Positions 39,812 to 48,063 of a stretch of DNA of 57,211 bases are shown one piece after another. The translations under genes were made by a program, and so were the position numbers. Where the stretch lies: assembly GCA_964406935.1 (NCBI GenBank), contig CAYOTM010000004.1, positions 1-57,211 of the forward strand, read 5' to 3'. The notes beneath the pieces were generated by a model. It was not told the DNA's origin. It worked only from the letters and a program-made list of their open reading frames with translations, and did not search any database. The first letter of the stretch is position 1; every line of letters begins with the position of its first letter. The stretch comes from PWHG01 sp964406935 (GTDB taxonomy: Bacteria > Patescibacteriota > Patescibacteriia > Patescibacteriales > UBA12465).

Positions 39812-41641
39812 TTATTCTGACTCCGGAGTAGTTTCTTCTAGTTCTATTAAAGACTCCTCACTAGTTTCTTCCTCGCCATCTGGTTCAGGAGTAGCCCCCA
39901 TTAAACAAACTTCTTGCCAGGGGACATAATAAGAATTAAAACGATTAACCACTGGCTCCTCTCCGTCGGGATAGTTAACTGAATAATCAAAGTAAGCACT
40001 CGCTCCATTATGAGCTCTTTCTGTGCATTTCTTGACTCCGGGAGCAAGCTCAGTGGTCATAATTATTTTGGTTGGTGGCGGGGAAACAATATTATAAATG
40101 ATCGGATCAGTAATTTCTACTTGACGGCCATCATTGGTGCTCCAAAAATCAAAATATAAATCATTATTTTCAATTCTTGCTTGAATTAAAATATGATAGT
40201 CGCTATCATTAACAAATTTTAAATCTGGTGAAGGGTTATAAATAGTGGCATCTGTGCCGGCCGGTTCATAATAAGATACTCGATAAGAATGGTTTTGGCG
40301 AGCAGTAATTGGCAAACCACTAGCTAAAGCTGCTCTAAATAGGGTAGTTGAGACTTGGCATAAGCCGCCACCATACTCTGGTATGGTTCGATTATCTTTG
40401 ATAACTAATTCTGGTAAGTAGCCACTAGCAGCATTAATTTCTCCTAAATTTTCGACAACCGAGAACTCTTCTTGGGGAGCAATTAGCAGACCATGAAAAG
40501 TTTCCGCACCTACTTTAATATTATGGCGTCTATTAGCTGGTGAGCCAGCAAAATTAGATTGACCCGTGCCAACAATTTCTCTAATTTCTTGAGCTAAGCC
40601 AGCCGCCTCTTCACCCATATCTTCTTTGACTAATAGTTCAGCGGTTTGCGTATCTAGCAGGGTATTAAGAATATTTTCTAAACTATCTTCAATTAATAAT
40701 TCGCGACCACTTTTTCCGGGTTGCCAATTTTCAATTTTATCATTTTCAATAGTAAAACTTGGAGCGGCTGCTGGGCGATCAATTTCTGGCGCTAAAGTTG
40801 ATTCCAAATAAGTTTTTACTTTGTCTGCGTCAAGGATAACTTTTTTAGGATTATTTTGACTAACCCCTAGCCAAGTAATGATTTCTTGATTGCTAATTGA
40901 CCAACTATTATCTTTATAAACTAATTTAAAATCCTTTTCGGCTATTAAATCACCAGCCTCATTAATTATTGGCAATAAATCTTGTTGTAGGACAAGAGGC
41001 TCAACTTCTTGAATAATTAACTCCCAAGGTTGATTATTTAAAGAGGCCAAAGTTTTTTTAACTAATTGTCCGTTTGCTTCATAGTCTATTTTTAGGCCAG
41101 TTTCCTCAGAAATAATTATTAATTTTTGGTCATCATTAAAAGAAAAATAAGCATTGCTGGCTGGTTTCTCTAAATCGTTAAGAGTATTTTTCAAAAATTG
41201 TTTAAAACGCTCCTCATTAAAGCGAAAAGCGGCCGCTTGGCTTTTTGATTTTTTAGTTATTGGCCAAGTAAATAATTTTAACCATGAATAGCGACCATAA
41301 TTATTTAATAAAATTTCTAAATTTTTTTCTTGGTCAAAAGCAAATATTTCGTAAGATAATTCTGGGTCAAAGGCAACCACTTTAGCAGGAATATTAATTT
41401 CTTGATTATTGTAAGTAAAATTTACACCCTGTTCTTCAATATTATTAATAATATTATTAAGTTTAACTTCAGCGGCTGCCACACTTAAACCACTAAAATT
41501 CCAAATTCCTAAATAAGCACCTTCACTTAGGCGACTAGATTGTTTCCAGCCCAAAAAACCAATAAATCCTAGTAATATAATAATTGATAAAAAAACCATT
41601 ACAATAGCAATGGCTGGGTTGTTTATAAATTTATTTTTCAT
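39812..41641 (-). CDS. VanW-family protein with peptidoglycan-binding-like domains
   Basis: The 609-residue protein has one N-terminal membrane helix (about residues 10-32, AIAIVMVFLSIIILLGFIGF) followed by an extracytoplasmic region. Two PG4-type domains come first (about 45-320), then the VanW domain, recognised by FSVVENLGEI, PEYGGGLCQVSTTLFRAAL, HSYRVSYYEPAGTDATIY and FVNDSDYHILIQ. The C-terminus is acidic (EEETSEESLIELEETTPESE). VanW's reaction is unknown; it is associated with cell-wall modification. It is the last gene of a minus-strand run with the 69-residue protein and Hsp20. Confidence 0.88.
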   Translation of the reverse strand: MKNKFINNPAIAIVMVFLSIIILLGFIGFLGWKQSSRLSEGAYLGIWNFSGLSVAAAEVKLNNIINNIEEQGVNFTYNNQEINIPAKVVAFDPELSYEIFAFDQEKNLEILLNNYGRYSWLKLFTWPITKKSKSQAAAFRFNEERFKQFLKNTLNDLEKPASNAYFSFNDDQKLIIISEETGLKIDYEANGQLVKKTLASLNNQPWELIIQEVEPLVLQQDLLPIINEAGDLIAEKDFKLVYKDNSWSISNQEIITWLGVSQNNPKKVILDADKVKTYLESTLAPEIDRPAAAPSFTIENDKIENWQPGKSGRELLIEDSLENILNTLLDTQTAELLVKEDMGEEAAGLAQEIREIVGTGQSNFAGSPANRRHNIKVGAETFHGLLIAPQEEFSVVENLGEINAASGYLPELVIKDNRTIPEYGGGLCQVSTTLFRAALASGLPITARQNHSYRVSYYEPAGTDATIYNPSPDLKFVNDSDYHILIQARIENNDLYFDFWSTNDGRQVEITDPIIYNIVSPPPTKIIMTTELAPGVKKCTERAHNGASAYFDYSVNYPDGEEPVVNRFNSYYVPWQEVCLMGATPEPDGEEETSEESLIELEETTPESE

Positions 41642-41644
41642 AAA

Positions 41645-41854
41645 TTAATTTTCTTGTTGTTTATTTAAAGAAACATCTAATAATTCATTAAGAATATCTT
41701 TGGGGTCAATTTGTCCAATGTAAAACTTGATTAAGCTGCCAACTTCTAAATTAGCTGGGAATTTATTATTAGGCCAGTAGATTAAATTATTATCGCTATC
41801 TTCTAGAATAATTTTATCATTTTGCCTATCTTTAATTTTTAATTCAATTTCCAT
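41645..41854 (-). CDS. Small conserved-looking protein, DUF3006-like
   Basis: The 69-residue protein reads as a small beta-barrel (KIKDRQNDKIILEDSDNNLI, PANLEVGSLIKFYIG) followed by a helical KDILNELLDVSL tail. The 'DR..g..a.LE.d......P...P....eG..l.f' pattern is like DUF3006, though this is a weak match by eye. It is three bases upstream of vanW and 14 downstream of hsp20 in the same transcript, supporting a real gene. Confidence 0.6.
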   Translation of the reverse strand: MEIELKIKDRQNDKIILEDSDNNLIYWPNNKFPANLEVGSLIKFYIGQIDPKDILNELLDVSLNKQQEN

Positions 41855-41868
41855 AATAAATTTTTAAA

Positions 41869-42291
41869 CTACTCTTTTACCTGTATTTTTATCGGACTGG
41901 GACTTACCTTAATTAAAGAAATTGTCAGGACGCCGTTTTCTAAAACGGCTTCTATTTTTTTATTATCCACTTCTGAGGGGAGAATAATTGATCGTGAAAA
42001 TGAACCCCAATAGCATTCTCGATACAAATACTGACTATTATCAATATTGTCTTTAGGTTCTCGCCTACCTTTAATAGTTAGCAAGTCATGATGCAGAGAG
42101 ATTTGTAAATTTTCTGGTTTAACGCCGGCAATTGTTGATTGAACAAAGATTTTTTGTTCCGTTTGATAAACATCAACTGCTAGTTGCCCTTCAGTCGCCT
42201 GATCATCGCTGATCCAATTATTTAAGCCTTCTAAATCTTGTTCAGTTGGTTCAGCGGAGCTTGATTTTTTTTCGACAAATAATTTAAGCAT
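41869..42291 (-). CDS. Small heat-shock protein, Hsp20/alpha-crystallin family
   Basis: The 140-residue chaperone has the alpha-crystallin domain: VDVYQTEQKIFVQSTIAGVKPENLQI, LTIKGRRE, YRECYWGSFSRSIILPSEVD and the groove motif GVLTISLIK. The C-terminal PIKIQV resembles the I-x-I tail that docks on neighbouring subunits. It binds unfolding proteins in the cytoplasm. It lies 19 bases downstream of tRNA-Val on the same strand and heads the hsp20-DUF-vanW run. Confidence 0.92.
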   Translation of the reverse strand: MLKLFVEKKSSSAEPTEQDLEGLNNWISDDQATEGQLAVDVYQTEQKIFVQSTIAGVKPENLQISLHHDLLTIKGRREPKDNIDNSQYLYRECYWGSFSRSIILPSEVDNKKIEAVLENGVLTISLIKVSPSPIKIQVKE

Positions 42292-42310
42292 AAAATAAAT
42301 ATAAAAATTG

Positions 42311-42384
42311 TGGGCTCGGCCCGACTCGAACGGGCGACCTCTACGATGTCAACGTAGCGCTCTAACCAGCTGAGCTACGAGCCC
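42311..42384 (-). tRNA. tRNA-Val (anticodon GAC)
   Basis: The 74-base minus-strand cloverleaf has acceptor GGGCTCG/CGAGCCC with discriminator A, anticodon arm CTACG-TTGACAT-CGTAG (GAC) and T-arm GCCCG-TTCGAGT-CGGGC. CCA is not encoded. It forms a tandem pair with tRNA-Ile(UAU). Confidence 0.95.
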
Positions 42385-42461
42385 AATACTCTCATTGTAT
42401 AACTTATGAGATAATTATTCAATAATTTATTAAGAAAATTATTAATAATTATATAATAAAG

Positions 42462-42535
42462 TGCGCCTAGATGGACTTGAACCATCGACCCCTGCTTTAT
42501 AAGAGCAGTGCTCTAACCACCTGAGCTATAGGCGC
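42462..42535 (-). tRNA. tRNA-Ile (anticodon UAU)
   Basis: The 74-base minus-strand cloverleaf has acceptor GCGCCTA/TAGGCGC with discriminator A, anticodon arm CTGCT-CTTATAA-AGCAG and T-arm GATGG-TTCAAGT-CCATC. The anticodon is UAU, which reads AUA directly. Most bacteria instead use a CAU tRNA modified to lysidine by TilS, so this is the rarer solution. CCA is not encoded. Confidence 0.93.
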
Positions 42536-42579
42536 TTATTTATTGTTGAGAGATTTAATAAATCTAAGGATATTATACC

Positions 42580-43734
42580 TTAGCTTAATATTTTCGCAAG
42601 CTGTTTATTTAGCTTGTCGATAATATTATCAGTTCGGTGATCGGGATTTTTGATGTCTAAAATTGCCAGACTTCGCTTACTATTACCCCTTGCCTGCCAG
42701 GGCTCACCTATTTTTAAGGCATTAATATTTTTTAAGGCGTGAATTATTAATTGTTTAGGCCCCTTAGGGTCTATTTGATAAACAATTGTTAATAAAAAAG
42801 TTTCATTTAAGTTAAGAATTAATTCATCAATAATTTCTGCTAACTCCGTCTCGCTGCTATTAGTAGTTTGGAAGTCTTCTGGGCTTAATTTTGACCAAAC
42901 TAACTTTCCGGCTGATTCAGTTTTTAAATTATTTAATAGTTTCCCCCATAATTTTAAGGCCTCAAAGGAACGAGAACGGTATAAATGATTAACAATTTCT
43001 TCCCGTCGACCATTAAGATCAATTAATTGTGAGGTAGCTAATAAGGTTCGGGGGGTTAAGTTATTAGTTTTAAAGTTTTTACTATCAGCAATAATTCCGG
43101 CCAGCAAACAAGTGGCTATGTCTTCATCAATTAATTCTGTTTGATAGTTTTTGCATAAATAATAAATAATTTCAGCAGTCGAAACGACATTGAGATCAAT
43201 AAAATTTATTTGACCAAATTCTTCATTGCCAGGGTGGTGGTCAATATTAATAATGGTTGTTTTATAAAAAAATTCAATATTATTATCATAAATTTTTCCC
43301 AAGGCCTCTAAATCAATCGCCCCTAAGACAATAATTAAATCATATTTAAATTCGCTAGGAAAAGAGCTAACATCCTGAGGGTTGAGCCAGCCGCTTTCCG
43401 GAGAAACAATAAAGTTTAGTTTATTTTTTTCAATTGTGTATTTAATTTGACTAACTTTCGACTGACTAATATCAACCGAAATGACAAATTTTCTTAAATT
43501 TTTTAGCTCCTCTCCGATTTCGTTATAGGCTGGCAAAAAAGACCATTGACGCCCAAAGTTAGGAGTTAAGCCGCTGTCAGCAACAATTTTTATTTTTTTA
43601 TTTAATTTTTTTAAAAATAAATAAAAAGCTAAGCCCGTTGCTAATGATCCGCCACTGCGTTCCGCGGGCAAAACGATTAAAGGGTTTTGTGAGTCGGCAA
43701 TTTGTTTAAAAATTTGTTCCTCAAGATTTAACAT
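42580..43734 (-). CDS. DHH/DHHA1-family phosphoesterase (NrnA-like)
   Basis: The 384-residue protein has the RecJ/NrnA layout: an N-terminal LIVLPAERSGGSLATGLAFYLFLK (in place of the usual DxD motif I), VLGAIDLEALG, the DHH motif in INIDHHPGNEEFG, DIATCLLAGIIADSKNF, and a C-terminal DHHA1-like substrate domain. Members cut nano-RNA or pAp. The first motif lacks the typical Asp pair (ERSGGS), so the metal site may be altered. It is upstream of tRNA-Ile on the same strand. Confidence 0.8.
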   Translation of the reverse strand: MLNLEEQIFKQIADSQNPLIVLPAERSGGSLATGLAFYLFLKKLNKKIKIVADSGLTPNFGRQWSFLPAYNEIGEELKNLRKFVISVDISQSKVSQIKYTIEKNKLNFIVSPESGWLNPQDVSSFPSEFKYDLIIVLGAIDLEALGKIYDNNIEFFYKTTIINIDHHPGNEEFGQINFIDLNVVSTAEIIYYLCKNYQTELIDEDIATCLLAGIIADSKNFKTNNLTPRTLLATSQLIDLNGRREEIVNHLYRSRSFEALKLWGKLLNNLKTESAGKLVWSKLSPEDFQTTNSSETELAEIIDELILNLNETFLLTIVYQIDPKGPKQLIIHALKNINALKIGEPWQARGNSKRSLAILDIKNPDHRTDNIIDKLNKQLAKILS

Positions 43735-44004
43735 TTCTTCTATAATAAATTAAGCTGATAAATTTAATTAGTTATTTTCAGCTTAAATCAATAATTATTT
43801 ATATTTTTGCTTTAACAAACAGGGTATAAAATAAGACCAACCTTATAATATATAATTATTTTTCTCTTGAGTCAAGGGTGTCTTTTTGGGCTTATTTAGG
43901 GCCTAATTGTTATTATAATTTAATTTATTTTTAGCGATTTTTTTCTTAATTTAAAATTGACTGATTGCTTGCTTTCTGATAAATTAAAGAATATATCAAT
44001 TATT
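43735..44004. other. Divergent intergenic region before valS
   Basis: An AT-rich gap of 270 bases separates the DHH phosphoesterase gene from valS. It contains several TATAAT-like words (near 43846 and 43916) and a TTGAGTCAAGG word, so it probably holds promoters for both genes. I do not see a T-box or other leader structure that I can support. Confidence 0.35.
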
Positions 44005-46635
44005 ATGGACAAGGCCTACAATCCGGAAAAATTTGAAGACAAAATTTATCAATTATGGGAAAAATCTGGTTATTTTAATCCAGATAATTTGCTATGTGAC
44101 TCTAGCGCCCCAAGCTATACTATAATTTTGCCACCACCCAATATTACTGATAAATTACATTTAGGCCACGTAGTAATGTTGGCGATTGAAGATCTACTAA
44201 TTCGTTGGCATCGTCAACTAGGGGAACGGGCTTTGTGGGTGCCGGGGACTGATCACGCAGCGATTGCTACTCAAAATGTAGTTGAAAAGAAAATTCTTCA
44301 AGCTACTGGTCAAACTCGTCATCAATTAGGTCGACCTAAATTTTTACAAGAAGTAAATACTTTTGTTGCCGAAACTCAGGCGGTAATTTTAAATCAAATT
44401 AAAAAAATGGGCGCCTCCCTGGATTGGTCGCGTCTTGCTTTTACTCTAGATGATGCTCGTCAACGGGCGGTTAGACATTTATTTATTGAAATGTATCAGG
44501 CGGGAGTAATTTATCGAGGAGAGAGAATTGTTAATTGGTGTCCTCGGTGCCAATCTACCTTAGCTGATGATGAGGTTGAACATCAAGAACAGACAACTAA
44601 ACTTTATACTTTCTTATATCATCCCGACTTACCAATTGCGATTTCAACTACTCGACCAGAAACTAAGCTGGGCGATACAGCGATTGCCGTTAATCCTAAA
44701 GATAGTCGTTATCAATCATACCTTAATAAAAATTATCATATTAATTTTGTTGGTCAGGATTTAAATTTAACAGTAATTGCTGATTATTCAGTTGACTGGC
44801 AATTTGGCACTGGCGCTTTAGGAGTGACTCCGGCTCATTCGTTAATTGATTGGCAAATAGCTGAAAAAAATAATTTGCCAGTTATTAAAGTAATTGATGA
44901 AACAGCTCATATTCATCCTGGATTTGGTGATTATTCTGGATTATCAACATTAGCCGCCCGAAAAAAAATTATTGCCAACTTACAAGCTGCTAAGCTTTTA
45001 GTTAAAGAAGAAGAAATCACTAATAATTTATCAGTTTGTTATCGTTGTGCAACTGCGATTGAGCCCTTACCTTCGAAACAGTGGTTTATTTCAGTTGACC
45101 AACCTCTAGATAAATTAGGAGGGAAAAGTTTAAAACAAGTGGCTTTAGACAAGGGGCAGACAGAAGAAATTCAGTTTATTCCGCAACGTTTTAAACAGCG
45201 TTATTTAGATTGGATGGAAAATTTACATGATTGGTGTATTTCCAGACAAATTTGGTTTGGCCACCAAATTCCTGCTTGGTATCGTAACGATGAAATTTAT
45301 GTTGGGCGAGAGGCTCCAACTGGTGAGGGCTGGCAAGCCGATTCAGACACTTTAGATACTTGGTTTTCCTCGGGCATGTGGACTTTTTCGATCCTAGGTT
45401 GGCCAGATAATTACCAAGCAAATAAAAAATCTGGAGATTTAGCTAAATTTCACCCAACCCAAGTGTTGGAAACTGGTTATGAGATTTTAACTCTTTGGGT
45501 ATCCCGAATGATTATGATGTCTTTGTTTGCTCTTGGAGAAATTCCTTTTAATCAGGTTTATTTGCATGGCATGATTTTAGATGTTCAAGGAAAAAAAATG
45601 TCCAAATCAAAAGGCAATGGAGTTGATCCCTTAGAATTAGTTGCTGAGTATGGCGCCGATGCAGTGCGGTTGGCCGTTTTGACTGGCTCAACACCTGGCA
45701 ATGATAGTCGCTATAACCCCGAAAAAATTCAAGCGAAACGAAATTTTATTAATAAATTATGGAATATTTCTCGTTTCATTATTTCTTTATCAGATAACCA
45801 ACAAATTAGTGAGCAGATTCCCCACCCTCAAAGCTTAGCTGATAACTGGATTTTACAACGATTTATTGAAGTTACTAATAATACTAATAAACGGTTGACT
45901 AATTATGAATTTTCCTTAGCGGCTGATGAGCTTTTAGATTTTACTTGGCATGATTTAGCGGATTGGTATTTAGAAATAGCTAAAATAGAAAAAAATAAAG
46001 AAGCTATCCTTCAATATTTACTTAAAGGGTTATTACGTTTATGGCACCCCTTCATTCCTTTTGTTACCGAAGCAATTTGGCAATCATGGCAAACTGATTT
46101 ATTAATGATTGCACCCTGGCCCAGTGAAGAAGAGCTAAAAAAAATAGAGAAAAATTTAAACATTCCTCAGGCAATTAATCAGTTCTCTTTAGTTAAGGAT
46201 TTAATTATTACAATTAGAGATGCTCGCAGTTCTCATCAGGTTGAACCGGCTAAAAAAATCGATGCTTTGATTATTGCCGGCGAACAAGCATCTTTATTGC
46301 AAAAACAAGTCACCGTAATTAGTGGTTTAAAAACTGGTTTACAAAATTTAAAAATTATTTCTACGGGGAAGGCACCAGGCGAAGCAATTTTTGCTACGAC
46401 CTCTGGTTTAGATATTTATTTATCAGGATTAATTGATCTTGATAAAGAAAAAGAGCGCCTAACTAAGGAGCAAGAAAAAATTAATAAGCTACTTTTAGGG
46501 ATTAAAAACAAGCTTAATAATCAAGAGTTTGTGAAACGAGCCCCTCAGCCCGTCGTAGAAGCGGAAAAGAAAAAATTATTAGATTGGCAAGCTGAGCTTG
46601 AGCGCTTGGCGCTTAAACTTAAAGATTTATCCTAA
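44005..46635 (+). CDS. valS: Valyl-tRNA synthetase
   Basis: The 876-residue class I synthetase has the HIGH-type motif LHLGHVV after PPPNITDK (about residues 38-52), editing-domain marks STTRPETKLGDTAIAV and the KMSKS motif KKMSKSKGNGVDP (about 530-542). It ends in a C-terminal coiled coil (LDKEKERLTKEQEKINKLL). Length matches the family. The start at ATG 44005 (ATTATTATGG) fits the N-terminal alignment; an earlier in-frame start at 43957 adds unrelated residues. It precedes a small membrane protein gene and pheS-pheT. Confidence 0.96.
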   Translation: MDKAYNPEKFEDKIYQLWEKSGYFNPDNLLCDSSAPSYTIILPPPNITDKLHLGHVVMLAIEDLLIRWHRQLGERALWVPGTDHAAIATQNVVEKKILQATGQTRHQLGRPKFLQEVNTFVAETQAVILNQIKKMGASLDWSRLAFTLDDARQRAVRHLFIEMYQAGVIYRGERIVNWCPRCQSTLADDEVEHQEQTTKLYTFLYHPDLPIAISTTRPETKLGDTAIAVNPKDSRYQSYLNKNYHINFVGQDLNLTVIADYSVDWQFGTGALGVTPAHSLIDWQIAEKNNLPVIKVIDETAHIHPGFGDYSGLSTLAARKKIIANLQAAKLLVKEEEITNNLSVCYRCATAIEPLPSKQWFISVDQPLDKLGGKSLKQVALDKGQTEEIQFIPQRFKQRYLDWMENLHDWCISRQIWFGHQIPAWYRNDEIYVGREAPTGEGWQADSDTLDTWFSSGMWTFSILGWPDNYQANKKSGDLAKFHPTQVLETGYEILTLWVSRMIMMSLFALGEIPFNQVYLHGMILDVQGKKMSKSKGNGVDPLELVAEYGADAVRLAVLTGSTPGNDSRYNPEKIQAKRNFINKLWNISRFIISLSDNQQISEQIPHPQSLADNWILQRFIEVTNNTNKRLTNYEFSLAADELLDFTWHDLADWYLEIAKIEKNKEAILQYLLKGLLRLWHPFIPFVTEAIWQSWQTDLLMIAPWPSEEELKKIEKNLNIPQAINQFSLVKDLIITIRDARSSHQVEPAKKIDALIIAGEQASLLQKQVTVISGLKTGLQNLKIISTGKAPGEAIFATTSGLDIYLSGLIDLDKEKERLTKEQEKINKLLLGIKNKLNNQEFVKRAPQPVVEAEKKKLLDWQAELERLALKLKDLS

Positions 46636-46639
46636 TTTT

Positions 46640-47044
46640 ATGACTTTAAAAAATTATTTAATTTTCATGTCAGTTATTACGGCTTTTTGTTGGGGGGTTT
46701 TTATTTTTGTTATTAATTTAATTAATCCTAATAGTACTAACGTAGTTGGCTTTATTTTGTTTTATTTATCTTTATTCTTAGCCTTAGTAGGCACCACCGC
46801 CTTAATTGGTTTTGTAATTAGATTTGGTCTACTTCGTCGTAAGTTAGCTTTTTATGCCGTTAAAATTGCTTTTCGACAATCATTTTTATTTGCTCTATTT
46901 TTAATTTCTCTTCTTTTTTTACTATCTCAAGATTTAATTAATTGGTTAAATCTAATTCTATTAATAATCGTTTTTTCTATTTTAGAAATTATTTTTTCCA
47001 GCCTTAATAATGGACGTCGTCCATCTCAAGATTATGAAAAATAA
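46640..47044 (+). CDS. Hypothetical membrane protein, four helices
   Basis: The 134-residue protein has hydrophobic segments at about residues 7-29, 36-62, 76-98 and 100-122, with basic loops (RFGLLRRKLAF). This looks like a small integral membrane protein of unknown function. It starts four bases after the valS stop and overlaps pheS by 11 bases, so it is translated as part of the valS-pheST transcript. No known family is recognised. Confidence 0.7.
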   Translation: MTLKNYLIFMSVITAFCWGVFIFVINLINPNSTNVVGFILFYLSLFLALVGTTALIGFVIRFGLLRRKLAFYAVKIAFRQSFLFALFLISLLFLLSQDLINWLNLILLIIVFSILEIIFSSLNNGRRPSQDYEK

Positions 47045-48059
47045 ATTAAACAATTTGCGGGCCGAGTTTTTGCGGGCAATTAATGAAATTAAAACCGAAG
47101 AAGCTTTGCGAGAAATTGAGCTCAAATATTTATCCCGGAAAGGAGAACTCAGCTCAGTTTTACGTGGTTTAAAAGATTTAGATGAAAAGTTAAGACAGGA
47201 AATTGGGTCTTTAGCCAATAATATTAAACAGGATTTGCAAAAAGCCTTTTTAGAGGCTAAACAAAAATTAAATAACCCTGATATTCAAGAGCCAACTGAT
47301 CCCACTCTACCCGGAGATACCCTCGCTATTGGCCACTTACATCCAATCACTATTATCAAACAAGAGTTAGAAGATTTTTTTGCCTCCCTTGGGTTTATGT
47401 CGCTTGATGGCCCCGAGCTAGAAAGTGATTTTTATAATTTTGAAGCTTTAAATGTCGCTCCTCATCATCCTGCTCGTGATATGCAAGATACTTTTTATCT
47501 TGATCAGAAAAATGAAGATGGTCAGTTAGATTTATTAATGCGAACTCAAACCTCTAATACTCAAGTAAGAGCGATGAGAAAGCTGGGACCTCCTCTGCGA
47601 GCAATTATCCCTGGCCGATGTTTTCGCTGTGAAGCCACGGATGCTCGCCATGAGCATACTTTTTATCAATTAGAAGGCTTAATGATTGATCATAATATTA
47701 ATTTTAGTCACCTCAGAGCTATTTTAGAGGAGGTAGGTAAATATTTATATGGACCAGACACTAAATTAAGAATGCGCCCTAAATATTTTCCCTTTGTTGA
47801 ACCAGGCTTAAATGGTGAGTTTTCTTGTTTTTTATGTGCTGGTAAGGGCTGTCGAGTTTGTAAACAATCTGGTTGGTTAGAAATTTTAGGTTGTGGCTTA
47901 ATTCATCCTAATGTTTTGCGAGCTGGTGGGCTTGATCCGGAGATTTACTCCGGCTTTGCTTTTGGCTTTGGCTTAGATCGTTTAGTCATGTTAAAATATG
48001 GGATTAATGATGTTCGCTTATTTCATGGTGGTGATTTACGTTTTTTAAAACAATTTTAA
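47034..48059 (+). CDS. pheS: Phenylalanyl-tRNA synthetase alpha subunit
   Basis: The 341-residue class II subunit has an N-terminal coiled coil that binds the tRNA (LRAEFLRAINEI...), the active-site segments GPELESDFYNFEALN, HPARDMQDTFYL, TQTSNTQVRAM, RCFRCEATDARHEHTFYQLEG and the motif 3 SGFAFGFGLDRLVMLKYGI. It includes two CxxC-like pairs (CFLCAGKGCRVC). The start at 47034 overlaps the upstream gene by 11 bases; pheT follows after four bases. Confidence 0.96.
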   Translation: MKNKLNNLRAEFLRAINEIKTEEALREIELKYLSRKGELSSVLRGLKDLDEKLRQEIGSLANNIKQDLQKAFLEAKQKLNNPDIQEPTDPTLPGDTLAIGHLHPITIIKQELEDFFASLGFMSLDGPELESDFYNFEALNVAPHHPARDMQDTFYLDQKNEDGQLDLLMRTQTSNTQVRAMRKLGPPLRAIIPGRCFRCEATDARHEHTFYQLEGLMIDHNINFSHLRAILEEVGKYLYGPDTKLRMRPKYFPFVEPGLNGEFSCFLCAGKGCRVCKQSGWLEILGCGLIHPNVLRAGGLDPEIYSGFAFGFGLDRLVMLKYGINDVRLFHGGDLRFLKQF

Positions 48060-48063
48060 ATTT

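Noticed and set aside
43735..44004. T-box riboswitch ahead of valS
   Set aside because: No specifier loop, T-box consensus word or terminator/antiterminator pair could be made out in the AT-rich leader.
46982..47218. Minus-strand open frame across the pheS start
   Set aside because: It is antisense to well-conserved pheS sequence and lacks any signal of its own.
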